A DNA stretch of 64,000 nucleotides from Parabacteroides faecis (GCF_014647375.1 NZ_BMPB01000008.1:124001-188000), one strand, 5' to 3'; counted from the stretch's first letter, positions 8,641-16,763 are shown. The notes: a model not told the origin generated them from the letters alone. Made by a program: numbers and translations.

Positions 8641-8886
8641 TGTCTTAATAAAAATAGGCGTGCGTTTTGAAATGAAAAACATACTAAAAAATGTGTTGAT
8701 CCTTTTTTTACCACCTCCAAAAACATAAAGTACCTACTGGGTTTATATAAAATTAAGTTTTTGGCAATTATCGTATTGGTACCCGATACAATTCCGCTTT
8801 CCTGACATAAAAGGTCTATTCTTTGCAAAAACACATACTTGCTTTATAAATTAACGGCTTTGTAGAGGTTGTGTTGATTTATTTCA

Positions 8887-8894
8887 TACCTTTG
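8887..8894 (+). promoter_or_regulatory. Promoter -7 element TACCTTTG inside the invertible segment
   Basis: Perfect match to the Bacteroidetes consensus TAnnTTTG. Candidate -33 TTG elements lie at 8859-8862 or 8869-8871, with spacings of 24 and 15 bp that are not ideal. The transcript would start near 8901 and cross the right repeat into the short ORFs at 8926 and 9051. Confidence 0.6.
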
Positions 8895-8909
8895 AAAGCA
8901 TAATTAACC

Positions 8910-8926
8910 TAGTTCTATACGAACTA
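8910..8926 (-). repeat. Right inverted repeat of putative invertible segment
   Basis: TAGTTCTATACGAACTA, exact reverse complement of the copy at 8624-8640. Both copies are followed on the plus strand by TGTC, so five flanking bases are directly repeated while the core is inverted. Confidence 0.75.
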
Positions 8927-9039
8927 TGTCCTTCCCTTTTAACCATAAAAACGGTTTATCTGTAAAAGAATTAAAAAAACATCGTTCTACCGACAACAAT
9001 TATCGTCTACAGGCTGTTAGAATAGTGTATCAACAATAA
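8926..9039 (+). CDS. Possible 37-residue peptide starting at the right inverted repeat
   Basis: An ORF whose ATG shares its first base with the last base of the inverted repeat. It reads MSFPFNHKNGLSVKEL and continues lysine/arginine-rich to IVYQQ. It would be the first product of the rightward transcript, 25 nt after its predicted start. I recognise no family. The left repeat is followed by the same ATGTC but the frame stops after two codons. It could equally be leader sequence. Low confidence. Confidence 0.25.
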   Translation: MSFPFNHKNGLSVKELKKHRSTDNNYRLQAVRIVYQQ

Positions 9040-9050
9040 AATCAACGGTT

Positions 9051-9233
9051 ATGACGAAGATAATGCAAACACTGTGGGACGAGAGCTCGGATCTGACCGA
9101 CGAAGCGATGGCTTCGGATGCCTCTGTCCTGTCTAACACCTATACAGCAGGTGATATTAAAGACGTTACGGAAACAATAGAGGGCGGCAATCAGGAAGCT
9201 GATGACCTGAACGAAGAAAATGACGTCCCCTGA
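9051..9233 (+). CDS. Small acidic protein, unknown function
   Basis: A 60-residue ORF starting MTKIMQTLWDESSDLTDE, 11 bp after the stop of the preceding short ORF. It is strongly acidic (many Asp and Glu, very few basic residues), has no signal peptide or membrane segment, and ends EENDVP. It is followed by a long hairpin with a T-run, so it has the layout of a short transcription unit driven by the promoter at 8887. I recognise no homologue; a DNA-mimic or an inhibitor of the HU-like neighbour is speculation. Confidence 0.45.
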   Translation: MTKIMQTLWDESSDLTDEAMASDASVLSNTYTAGDIKDVTETIEGGNQEADDLNEENDVP

Positions 9234-9242
9234 CATACTAAT

Positions 9243-9359
9243 TCCGGGAAAGATCGCGCACTAAGAGCTTGTTCTTACGCAAACACATGTACCCCTTTTA
9301 ATTACAGGATGTATCCCCTTTTAAAAAAACGAAGCTCTGATCTTTCCTGGGATTTTTTT
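9243..9359 (+). terminator. Long-loop terminator after the small acidic ORF
   Basis: Arms TCCGGGAAAGATC (9243-9255) and GATCTTTCCTGGGA (9339-9352), plus an inner pair AGAGCTT (9264-9270) and AAGCTCT (9332-9338), followed by seven T. The loop of about 60 bases contains the two CCCCTTTTA near-repeats. Confidence 0.65.
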
Positions 9360-9498
9360 ATTCTTTCCTTTCATATAGCCTAGCGTGTATCCGAATTTAA
9401 GGAGTGACTTTGTAGTCCGTTATATACTGAAACCTGCGTTTGGTCTATTATTATCCCCGTGTTTGTCTATTAATCTGCAACGCCATGCTTTGTTCGAA

Positions 9499-9506
9499 TA
9501 GTTTTG
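9499..9506 (+). promoter_or_regulatory. Possible -7 element TAGTTTTG for the barrel/two-component locus
   Basis: Matches TAnnTTTG, 37 bp before the ATG at 9543. A -33 element at the right distance is not clear. Confidence 0.4.
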
Positions 9507-9542
9507 CAGCGTATTAAACTGTAAACTTAAAGTGAATAAGGT

Positions 9543-10445
9543 ATGAAGACTGCATGGTTGTGGATGATTTTACTGTTTGTTTCTGTATGTCAGGGTGTAA
9601 ATGCCCAGGTTTGGCTGAAGACTGAGTATATCGGCTCTTCCGGCTTCCGCGATGCGGATAACCAAAAGGTTGGCGGCAAAGGGGATATGAAAGTGATACA
9701 GGGAGGCGTGAATATTCCCCTGTCTATGAAGATGGATGAAAATAACCACCCGACCGCCTGGATGGTGGGAGTGGGCGCAACGTACGCATCGATGAATAAC
9801 AAGAACCTGGCGGGGTATGTCGATCTGAAAGAGATATTCAATGCCCAACTGGCAGTGTCGTATATCCGCCCGTTGAATAAAAAATGGTCGCTGCTGGCAA
9901 GTGTCGGGGTGGGGACATTCATGGATACGCCCAACCTGTCGTATATCCGTTTCAATAATCTTATGGGAATAGGCATGGCTGCTGCGATCTGGCATCTGCG
10001 GGAGAACCTCGATGTGGGGATGGGACTAGCGTTGAATACGACGTTCGGTTATCCGATGGTCTTTCCGGCAGCTTTCGTGGATTGGCGGATCGAGGGACGT
10101 TATATGGTGAATGTCTCGATGATGGACGGGATCGAGCTGTCGGGTGGCATCCAGCTACATAAGTTGATGCGTTTGAAGCTGGTCGCTTCGATGGGCGGAA
10201 TGATGGCTTTGGTGGAGCATGGCGGGAAAGATCAGATATTTACGCAGCAGTATGTCGTCTGCGGACTTCAACCCGAACTGGTCTTGTCGAAATCGTTCTC
10301 CATCCCGCTGACGGTCGGAGTGTCGGCTTACCGTGCCGCTTATTATAGCGACCGGACATTGAAAGCATTCTTCAAAGGAGACGAATATGATCCGCATTTC
10401 ATGCCTTCTTTTTATGCAAGTGTAGCCTTGAAATATGGTTTCTAA
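9543..10445 (+). CDS. DUF6268-type outer-membrane beta-barrel protein
   Basis: A 300-residue protein with signal peptide MKTAWLWMILLFVSVCQGVNAQ, cleaved after NAQ. The mature part is a run of alternating beta-strands: ALVSYIRP-like strands, WSLLASVGVGTFM, NLDVGMGLALNTTFGYPMVFPAAFVDWRIEGRY. It ends with YASVALKYGF, whose terminal Phe is the classic outer-membrane barrel signal. The family name is from memory. In Bacteroidales such barrels often precede LytS/LytTR two-component genes, as here (94 bp to the first kinase), which suggests it is a sensor partner or regulated target. Substrate unknown. Confidence 0.75.
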   Translation: MKTAWLWMILLFVSVCQGVNAQVWLKTEYIGSSGFRDADNQKVGGKGDMKVIQGGVNIPLSMKMDENNHPTAWMVGVGATYASMNNKNLAGYVDLKEIFNAQLAVSYIRPLNKKWSLLASVGVGTFMDTPNLSYIRFNNLMGIGMAAAIWHLRENLDVGMGLALNTTFGYPMVFPAAFVDWRIEGRYMVNVSMMDGIELSGGIQLHKLMRLKLVASMGGMMALVEHGGKDQIFTQQYVVCGLQPELVLSKSFSIPLTVGVSAYRAAYYSDRTLKAFFKGDEYDPHFMPSFYASVALKYGF

Positions 10446-10539
10446 GTCGATGACGTTTCTGATAAACCGAGTGGGATCGTTTTGTTATTACCGGGAAATG
10501 TACCACCTTTACTTCTCATATATAAATTAAGTTCGTGTT

Positions 10540-11628
10540 ATGCCGAAGTCGGAAGGGACCTATAATAGTTTTATGATCAATTTTCTGATCGACAGGAAAT
10601 ACAGGGTAGCGAGACATTTGCTGCTTATACTGTTTTTCGTTTTCGTGTCGTTCAATCTGCCTTTTCTTACCTGCGCGGTTTTTCTGGATCAGGTGGATCA
10701 TATGGTTTGGTATATTAGTCTGGCATTACTTGTTTCTTATCTGGGAGGAGTTTATCTGCATCTGTATGTTTTGTTGCCGGAGCTGCTACTTAAGAACCGG
10801 TATGTGCTTTACACGATTACTGTTTCCCTGCTCATCTTCTTGATGATACTGATCTCCTTGGGGGCCGATTATGGAGTAACACGGTATTACGACCAGGAAC
10901 CGACACATTATTCTTATTTCTATAAAGACCGGATACCGGCAATAGAAATAGCTGGAAACTTCTTCCTGTATGCACTTCTGATTGCCGGGACATCCATTAC
11001 GATTTTGCTGCGCCGTTGGATGCAGTTCAGCAAACGGAAGAACGAACTGGAGAAGGAGAACCTGAAGACGGAACTGGAATCTTTGAAGGATCAGATAAAT
11101 CCGGAGTTCCTTTTCAATATGCTTGACGAAGCTGGGGAGCAAACCCCCAATGACCCTGAACGGGCATCTATGGTATTGATGAAATTGAGTAAACTGCTTC
11201 GTTATCAGCTGTATGACGGAAAGCGGGAGAAGGTACTGCTTATCTCTGAAATTTCATTTATCGAAAACTTTCTTGATCTGGCGAAGGTTCGTTACACGGG
11301 CTTGAACTTTACAGTGACGAAGGAGGGGAAACTTAGTCGTAAACTGGTGCCGCCTTTGCTATTTATCCCGTTTGCTATCTATTATGTGAAACTGTTGCCG
11401 TCGGTAAGTTCACCGATGGATATTCATTTCACTTTCCGTGCCGGGGAAAAGGAGCTATTCTTTTCCTGTATCTGTTTTGCTCCGGGAATAACGGATAAAG
11501 ATCCGGAAAACGGCCGGGAACTGGAAGATATAAGACATCGTTTGGACTTGTTGTTTAAAGAATCCTATACGCTGGATACGGTGGATGAGGGAACTATTTG
11601 TAGAACGAATTTGTATATAAAGCTATGA
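10540..11628 (+). CDS. LytS-type sensor protein, degenerate pseudokinase
   Basis: A 362-residue paralogue of the next gene. About the first 170 residues contain four hydrophobic segments, then a coiled-coil-like KNELEKENLKTELESLK. The His_kinase core follows, but the phosphoacceptor motif reads DQINPEFLFNML: Glu189 replaces the histidine found as H173 in the neighbour. The ATP N-box, PFVENAVKH in the neighbour, reads PFAIYYVKLL, and the GxGLxNI loop reads GRELEDI. It therefore should neither autophosphorylate nor bind ATP normally. The fold otherwise is full length and without stops, so it is maintained, probably as a heterodimer partner or inhibitor. Its TGA overlaps the ATG of the intact kinase by 4 bp. 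Confidence 0.88.
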   Translation: MPKSEGTYNSFMINFLIDRKYRVARHLLLILFFVFVSFNLPFLTCAVFLDQVDHMVWYISLALLVSYLGGVYLHLYVLLPELLLKNRYVLYTITVSLLIFLMILISLGADYGVTRYYDQEPTHYSYFYKDRIPAIEIAGNFFLYALLIAGTSITILLRRWMQFSKRKNELEKENLKTELESLKDQINPEFLFNMLDEAGEQTPNDPERASMVLMKLSKLLRYQLYDGKREKVLLISEISFIENFLDLAKVRYTGLNFTVTKEGKLSRKLVPPLLFIPFAIYYVKLLPSVSSPMDIHFTFRAGEKELFFSCICFAPGITDKDPENGRELEDIRHRLDLLFKESYTLDTVDEGTICRTNLYIKL

Positions 11629-12671
11629 AGAATACATCTGGTTTTCTGTTACGCTTGTTAGTCGATCCTCGTTACAGGATTTGCCGGCATTTCCTGTTGT
11701 TCGTTCTGAGCGTAATCATTCTGTCTGTGAATTTTTATGTCGATGTAATAGAAGACAGCCGCTTCCTGGTAAGCAATGTCATTCAGAGTGCTTTGTTGCT
11801 CGTCCCGATCTATTTGAGCGTATTTGTCCTCACACCCCGTTTATTGCTGAAAAATAAGGTTGGAACTTATGTGATTTCCGTTGTCTTGGTGATTCTTTTG
11901 GCACTTTTGTTCTCCTATATATTGCGGAAAGAAGCGATTGAGGAAGAATATGAGTTGTTCCAATTCTGGTTGGCTGCTTTCTTTTTCATCTCGTCCATTA
12001 TTCAATTGTGCCTGATCATTGCCGGTGCTTCGGCTGTGATCGTCTTCCAGGATTATGTGAAATATGGGCAGCGGATCGACGAATTGAAGAATGCGACGAT
12101 GCAGTCGGAACTGGAACAGTTGAAGAATCAGATCAATCCGCATTTCCTGTTCAATATGCTGAATAATGCGAATGTCCTGATCCGGGAAAGTCCGGTAGAG
12201 GCAGTGCATGTCCTGTCCAAACTGAAAGATCTGCTGAAATACCAGTTAAAGGACAGCACTTCAGAGAAAGTATTCCTGGCAGACGACATCCATTTCCTGA
12301 ACGATTATCTCAATCTGGAAAAGATACGGCGTGATAATTTCGACTTTATCATCTCGATGGAAGGGGAGATTGCGGATATAACCGTTCCTCCTTTATTGTT
12401 CATCCCCTTTGTAGAGAATGCCGTGAAACATAATAACGATAATGAGAAGCTGTCTTATGTGCATCTTTATTTCAAGGTGGAGGAAGCTACACTCATCTTT
12501 ATCTGTCTCAACTCCAAACCGGCGGAACAGAAAGAAAAGGCGGCAGACGGTGGGATAGGGCTTGCCAATATCCGCCGTCGCCTGCAACTTATGTACGATA
12601 CGGATTGTTCTCTGAAAATAGATGAAACCGACATAACATATACAATAAATCTCCGTTTAAAACTAAAATAG
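11625..12671 (+). CDS. LytS-type sensor histidine kinase
   Basis: Inner-membrane kinase of 348 residues: four hydrophobic segments in residues 15-150, a short helical linker with KNATMQSELEQLKNQ, then the LytS/YehU core. The phosphoacceptor motif NQINPHFLFNMLNN carries His173; the ATP site has PPLLFIPFVENAVKHN (N-box Asn265) and GGIGLANIRRRLQLMY. It would phosphorylate the LytTR regulator encoded 8 bp downstream. The pseudokinase before it shares the same layout and overlaps it by ATGA, so translation is probably coupled and the two may form a mixed dimer (inference). Signal unknown. Confidence 0.93.
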   Translation: MKNTSGFLLRLLVDPRYRICRHFLLFVLSVIILSVNFYVDVIEDSRFLVSNVIQSALLLVPIYLSVFVLTPRLLLKNKVGTYVISVVLVILLALLFSYILRKEAIEEEYELFQFWLAAFFFISSIIQLCLIIAGASAVIVFQDYVKYGQRIDELKNATMQSELEQLKNQINPHFLFNMLNNANVLIRESPVEAVHVLSKLKDLLKYQLKDSTSEKVFLADDIHFLNDYLNLEKIRRDNFDFIISMEGEIADITVPPLLFIPFVENAVKHNNDNEKLSYVHLYFKVEEATLIFICLNSKPAEQKEKAADGGIGLANIRRRLQLMYDTDCSLKIDETDITYTINLRLKLK

Positions 12672-12679
12672 ATAATTAT

Positions 12680-13402
12680 ATGAATTGTATCATTGTAGAT
12701 GATGAACCATTGGGTCGCAAGGCCATCCAACTGTTGGTACAGGATACACCGGCGTTGTCTTTGTGCGGGAGTTTCGGGGATGCTGTTTCTGCGGGTAAGT
12801 TTATGCAGGCGAGCCCGGTCGACTTGGTCTTTCTCGACATCAAGATGCCCGGCGTGAACGGCTTGGAGTTTGCCCGGACAATCCCGTCTGAAACACTCGT
12901 GATCTTCATTACCGCCTATGCGGAATATGCCCTCGACAGCTATGAAGTGGATGCGATCGACTATTTGGTGAAGCCGATCGAGATCGAACGTTTCAAACGG
13001 GCGGTACAGAAAGCTCATGCCTATCATTCTTTGTTGAAAACGGACAACAGCAAAAACCAGGTGGAATCGGTCTCTGCCGATTATATCTTTGTGAAAGCGG
13101 AGCGGCGTTATTTCAGGATACAACTGAAAAATATCCTGTTCATCGAAGGTCTGAAGGATTATGTCGTGATACAGACACCCGAACAGCGGATCGTGACGAA
13201 GATGAATCTGAAGTCGATCCATGAGATGCTCCCGAAGGATGTTTTTCTACGAACAAACAAGTCGTATATCGTTAATTCCGACCATATTGATTCGTTTGAT
13301 AATAATGACGTGTTCATCGGAAAGTATGAAATTTCGATAGGCAACAGTTACCGGGATGCCTTTTTCGAGAAGTTTTTTATGAAGAATAATTCCACGGATT
13401 AG
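12680..13402 (+). CDS. LytTR-family response regulator
   Basis: A 240-residue cytoplasmic transcription factor. Receiver domain about residues 1-120: MNCIIVDDEPLG holds the acidic pair, FLDIKMPG the phosphorylated Asp53, ITAYAEYALDSYEVDAIDYLVKP the conserved Thr/Ala and Lys. The LytTR DNA-binding domain covers about 135-235: FVKAERRYFRI, ILFIEGLKDYVVI, LRTNKSYIVN. It is encoded 8 bp after the intact kinase, its likely partner. LytTR proteins bind direct repeats upstream of a few targets; the DUF6268 barrel gene is the natural candidate. Confidence 0.95.
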   Translation: MNCIIVDDEPLGRKAIQLLVQDTPALSLCGSFGDAVSAGKFMQASPVDLVFLDIKMPGVNGLEFARTIPSETLVIFITAYAEYALDSYEVDAIDYLVKPIEIERFKRAVQKAHAYHSLLKTDNSKNQVESVSADYIFVKAERRYFRIQLKNILFIEGLKDYVVIQTPEQRIVTKMNLKSIHEMLPKDVFLRTNKSYIVNSDHIDSFDNNDVFIGKYEISIGNSYRDAFFEKFFMKNNSTD

Positions 13403-13425
13403 GCTTCGTTCTCTTTAAAATCACG

Positions 13426-13433
13426 TATATTTG
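13426..13433 (+). promoter_or_regulatory. -7 element TATATTTG before the DUF3859 gene
   Basis: Exact TAnnTTTG match, 30 bp before the ATG at 13464, with a TTCG at 13405-13408 as a weak -33 match. Separates the two-component operon from the following two genes. Confidence 0.6.
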
Positions 13434-13463
13434 TGGTGGAAAAATGAATAAAATTAACGTAAG

Positions 13464-13847
13464 ATGCCTAAAATAGCTCCTGTCTTCTCCATTAAGAGTT
13501 ATGGATTATACACAGCCTGGGATCGTGGATCGAAGGATTTACCTAAGATTATCAAACACACTTTGGATATTCCGGCAGAGCTTGGTGTCGAGTTTGGTTT
13601 TATTCTTTCTGTGAAAAAGGGTAAAGGTGAAATACTGGAATATTGTATAGATCATCCGCCTTTTTGTGATGAAGATGGGAAGGTGATGCCCCCGTTTGTG
13701 GGTACTTATTTTGTGAACAGTAACGATTTCGAGTTTTTTCTGGGAGATACGATCTGGGAACCTGCCGATGATAAACGGGGGACCTGGACGCTTGTGGTCA
13801 GTTATAAAGGGAAGGAAGTGGCTCGCAAATGTTTTAATATATTCTGA
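13464..13847 (+). CDS. DUF3859-family protein
   Basis: A 127-residue soluble protein without signal peptide. It matches the DUF3859 pattern: SIKSYGLYTAWDRGSKDLPKI, IPAELGVEFGFILSVKKGKG, IDHPPFCDEDGKVMPPFVGTYFV, FFLGDTIWEPADDKRGTWTL. Function is unknown in the family. It is 32 bp upstream of the GtrA gene, so the two may share a transcript. Confidence 0.85.
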   Translation: MPKIAPVFSIKSYGLYTAWDRGSKDLPKIIKHTLDIPAELGVEFGFILSVKKGKGEILEYCIDHPPFCDEDGKVMPPFVGTYFVNSNDFEFFLGDTIWEPADDKRGTWTLVVSYKGKEVARKCFNIF

Positions 13848-13879
13848 TAGATGGCTGAACTGGCCTGTGGGAAATTGAT

Positions 13880-14269
13880 ATGAAAGAATCGGTACGGATA
13901 TTTCGTTTTATCATTGTGGGGACACTGAATGCACTTATTACCGCCTTGGTTATCTGGGTGCTGATGAGTGGTATCGGCTGTAATTACTTATGGTCGAACA
14001 TTGCCGGATATGTAGCTGCATTGATCAATAACTTTTGCTGGAGTAAGTACTGGATATTCTCTTCCCGTAGCGGAAAGTTCGAGCGGGAGATTCCCCTTTT
14101 CCTCGTTGCTTTCGGATGTGCCTATGGCCTTCAGTTCCTGTCTCTGCTGTTGATGGTAGAGATCGGAGACATGAATGAATACCTGGCACAATTCCTGGGC
14201 ATGTTTGTTTACGGAGCCGTCAATTTCACGATGAACAGACGGCTTACCTTTAGAAAAAAAGAGAAATAA
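13880..14269 (+). CDS. GtrA-family membrane protein
   Basis: A 129-residue integral membrane protein with four hydrophobic segments (about 7-28, 35-55, 72-92, 100-120) and the GtrA signatures RFIIVGTLNALIT near the N-terminus and YVAALINNFCWSKYWIF in the middle, and a basic tail TMNRRLTFRKKEK. GtrA-like proteins are thought to move lipid-linked sugars across the inner membrane. No glycosyltransferase neighbour is present, so the substrate cannot be guessed. It ends 3 bp from the convergent permease. Confidence 0.85.
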   Translation: MKESVRIFRFIIVGTLNALITALVIWVLMSGIGCNYLWSNIAGYVAALINNFCWSKYWIFSSRSGKFEREIPLFLVAFGCAYGLQFLSLLLMVEIGDMNEYLAQFLGMFVYGAVNFTMNRRLTFRKKEK

Positions 14270-14272
14270 GTC

Positions 14273-15925
14273 TTACGCTTGTGTCGTCCCTTTCCATATC
14301 CTGATCATATAGAATGGCAAATGGGTAAAAGCAAAGACAAATGAAATGATCAGCAAAACCTTGCTTTCATTCCAACCGACGGTCTGCTGATGCCATAACC
14401 CGGCAATCACACATAATACCGACAATGTTATCCCAATCATATTAAGTGACAGATTCCCTTTACGATGCTGTTGCATATATTCCAGTTTGCTATGCTTGAT
14501 ACCGTAGCAAGCATAGATGTCAAGTCCGATAAGCATCCATAACACCAAACGTATCCAGGTATCGGCAGGCAGGAAAAGCATCATACAAAGACAGGTGACG
14601 ATACCCGCTACCGGCACGAACGGTACGAGCGGTGTCTTGAAAGCCCGCTGCACATCCGGCATCGTCTTTCTTACCACTAATACACCGGCACAAACCAAAG
14701 TAAAAGCGAACAATGTTCCGATACTTGTCATTTCTCCAGCAACCTGTGCAGGAACGAATGCGGCAAGCAATCCGACCAGCAGCATAAACAGAAAATTACT
14801 GCGTGTCGGAGTGCGGAATTTTTCATTGATATGCGAGAAGAACGGAGGTAACAACCCGTCGCGGCTCATACTCAGGAATACACGGCTTTGCCCCAATAAC
14901 GTAACCATGATGACCGAACAGTAACCGAACAGGATAGCCAGTACGATCGCCTTATTCAACCACGGATAATCCGGCTGTATCACTCCGGCAGCGTCCGCAT
15001 GTCCCATGTGAGAGATCGCTACGGCAACAGGTGCGATACCTTCCTGTCCGCTGAACTGGCTGTAGTGCGCCACTCCGGTCATCACATGTGCAAAGAGCAT
15101 GTAAAGGATCGTACAGACCAGTAACGAAACAAGAATACCGATAGGCATATCCCGTTTCGGATTTTTAGCTTCCTGTGCAGCAGTCGATACGGCATCGAAG
15201 CCGAGGAAGGCAAAGAATACGATAGCAGCTCCACGCAGAACTCCTGAAAATCCATATTCTCCCAAAGTGCCGGTATTGGCCGGAATATAAGGAACGTAAT
15301 TGTCTGTCTGAATATACTTCCATCCTAAAGCGACAAAGACCAACACGACCGATACTTTCAGAAATACGATAATCCCATTGAAGATAGAACTTCCTTCCGT
15401 TCCCCGGATCAGGAAAATGCTCATCAGGACAACGATCAGGAAAGCCGGGATATTGACAATACCGCCATCCCACGGACAAGCCGTTAAAGCATGCGGCAGA
15501 TGAATCCCCAGTCCTTCGAGGAATACAACCAGATACCGGCTCCAACTGATGCTGACCGTTGTGGCCGCTACCGTATATTCTAGTACCAGGTCCCAGCCGA
15601 TGATCCAGGCGATCAATTCTCCCATAGTGGCATATGAATAGGTGTAGGCACTTCCTGCAACCGGAATCATGGAGGCAAATTCTGCATAGCATAATCCGGC
15701 AAAACAGCAGCCTAGAGCAGCGATAGCGAATGATAAGGTGATGGCAGGTCCGGTATATCCGGCAGCAACGGTCCCGGTAATAGAGAATAGCCCGGCTCCG
15801 ATAATAACCCCAACACCCAAGGCAACCAGGCTCCAGGGGCCTAGTACACGTTTAAGTGTTTTACTACCCGATTCGTTGGCTTCCGCCTGCAAGGCGGCTA
15901 ACGGTTTCTTTATAAATAATCCCAT
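14273..15925 (-). CDS. APC-family amino acid permease
   Basis: A 550-residue inner-membrane transporter with about 12-14 hydrophobic helices. The start of TM1, VLGPWSLVALGVGVIIGAGLF, and the following GPAITLSFAIAALGC...YAEFASMIPVAGSAYTY are diagnostic for the cationic amino acid transporter branch of the APC superfamily (YfnA/CAT-like). A later motif FAFLGFDAVSTAAQEAKNPKRDMPIGI is also typical. Members move amino acids with protons. It stands alone, with its own promoter region at 15955-16012, so it is probably monocistronic. Substrate unknown. Confidence 0.9.
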   Translation of the reverse strand: MGLFIKKPLAALQAEANESGSKTLKRVLGPWSLVALGVGVIIGAGLFSITGTVAAGYTGPAITLSFAIAALGCCFAGLCYAEFASMIPVAGSAYTYSYATMGELIAWIIGWDLVLEYTVAATTVSISWSRYLVVFLEGLGIHLPHALTACPWDGGIVNIPAFLIVVLMSIFLIRGTEGSSIFNGIIVFLKVSVVLVFVALGWKYIQTDNYVPYIPANTGTLGEYGFSGVLRGAAIVFFAFLGFDAVSTAAQEAKNPKRDMPIGILVSLLVCTILYMLFAHVMTGVAHYSQFSGQEGIAPVAVAISHMGHADAAGVIQPDYPWLNKAIVLAILFGYCSVIMVTLLGQSRVFLSMSRDGLLPPFFSHINEKFRTPTRSNFLFMLLVGLLAAFVPAQVAGEMTSIGTLFAFTLVCAGVLVVRKTMPDVQRAFKTPLVPFVPVAGIVTCLCMMLFLPADTWIRLVLWMLIGLDIYACYGIKHSKLEYMQQHRKGNLSLNMIGITLSVLCVIAGLWHQQTVGWNESKVLLIISFVFAFTHLPFYMIRIWKGTTQA

Positions 15926-16004
15926 TTTTCAATTTGTTTAATAAGAAGATATATCAAAAGTATGTATTAAGAAATGCTCTCCTTCTGTTTTTGATAATTG
16001 GCGA

Positions 16005-16012
16005 CAAAGGTA
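16005..16012 (-). promoter_or_regulatory. -7 element (TACCTTTG on minus strand) for the amino acid permease
   Basis: Reads CAAAGGTA on the plus strand; a CAAA at 16033-16036 (minus TTTG) gives a -33 element with 20 bp spacing. A second -7 match, TACTTTTG, occurs at 15955-15962 closer to the ATG, so there may be two starts. Confidence 0.6.
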
Positions 16013-16037
16013 GGGATTACAGGAAAAATATACAAAT

Positions 16038-16763
16038 TCAGTTCTGAATGGACAAACGTTCCCAGATAGACTCGGGGATCATCTTCCAGAAAAAGACGAG
16101 GACTACATATCGCCAGTCGATAATAGCACTACGTTTTTTCCGCTGCAAGGCCCGTACTATCCGCCGGGCTACCCGTTCCGGGCGCATCAATAGAGGATAT
16201 TTATCGTTCTTCAATAGATCTGTTTTGACAAAACCGGGGCGTATGTCGGTGAAATCGATCTGCAGTTTCTCCATCTTTGCCAATTGTGCCAGGGCATCGA
16301 TATAGGTATTCTGAAAACGTTTGGTAGCAGAATAGGCAGGAGCGGCGCCCAGACCTTTCGTCCCGGCAATAGAACTGATCACAGCCAGATGCCCTTTGCC
16401 TTCTTCCCGGAAATAATTGAAAGCGGCAGTGACCATACGGGTGAAACCGATGGCGTTAGTGTTTACGGTTGCCAGTTCTATCTCCGGATTTAATGCTCTA
16501 TTCTGACTTCCAATGCCCGTGCTGAGAAGGAATAAGTCCATGCCTCCCAACTTTCCGATCAATTGACGGAGCTTGTCCACAGCGTCGGCCCGGGTCACAT
16601 CAAGTTCTTGTATTTCTATCTGTTCGGGGGCCTGTTCTTTAAATTTTTCAAGCAGTTCCAAACGACGGCCTGCCACTCCGACACGCCAACCCAGCTGACG
16701 GTATATCTTTGCCACTTCATAACCGATACCGGAAGTTGCCCCAATGATCACAATCCTTTTCAC
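16038..16763 (-). CDS. Short-chain dehydrogenase/reductase
   Basis: A 241-residue NAD(P)-dependent oxidoreductase of the classical SDR family. The cofactor loop GATSGIGYEVAKIY is at about residues 8-21; AGRRLELL suggests NADP preference. LLSTGIGSQN replaces the usual NNAG-type motif. The catalytic Ser is in VISSIAG and the YxxxK pair in PAYSATKRFQ (about 147-155). The hydrophobic C-terminus YVVLVFFWKMIPESIWERL suggests membrane contact, as in DltE-like or DHRS-like members. Monocistronic with its own promoter. Substrate unknown. Confidence 0.9.
   Translation of the reverse strand: MKRIVIIGATSGIGYEVAKIYRQLGWRVGVAGRRLELLEKFKEQAPEQIEIQELDVTRADAVDKLRQLIGKLGGMDLFLLSTGIGSQNRALNPEIELATVNTNAIGFTRMVTAAFNYFREEGKGHLAVISSIAGTKGLGAAPAYSATKRFQNTYIDALAQLAKMEKLQIDFTDIRPGFVKTDLLKNDKYPLLMRPERVARRIVRALQRKKRSAIIDWRYVVLVFFWKMIPESIWERLSIQN

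Larger units (their letters stand above)
8624..8926. other. Putative invertible promoter segment (phase switch)
   Basis: About 300 bp, without a plausible gene, lie between a 17-bp perfect inverted repeat and between two divergent transcription units. One strong Bacteroidetes -7 element (8887-8894) lies 16 bp inside the right repeat and points right. No comparable element points left. Flipping would place this promoter just upstream of the HU-like/DUF3575/lipoprotein operon. No recombinase is encoded in the window, so one would have to act in trans. Inversion itself is inference from architecture. Confidence 0.65.
9240..9542. other. Intergenic region between small acidic ORF and DUF6268 gene
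   Basis: Holds the long hairpin at 9243-9359, with two near-copies of ATGTAYCCCCTTTTA in its loop (about 9287-9301 and 9309-9323), then about 180 bp of low-GC sequence with a possible promoter at 9499. No gene is visible. Confidence 0.5.

Noticed and set aside
9042-9236. Minus-strand ORF opposite the small acidic ORF
   Set aside because: Opposite to the promoter and terminator direction; cysteine and phenylalanine-rich shadow.
12467-13222. 251-residue minus-strand ORF across the LytS/LytTR junction
   Set aside because: It spans two well-supported genes on the other strand and reads as antisense low-complexity (many His, Gln, Arg).
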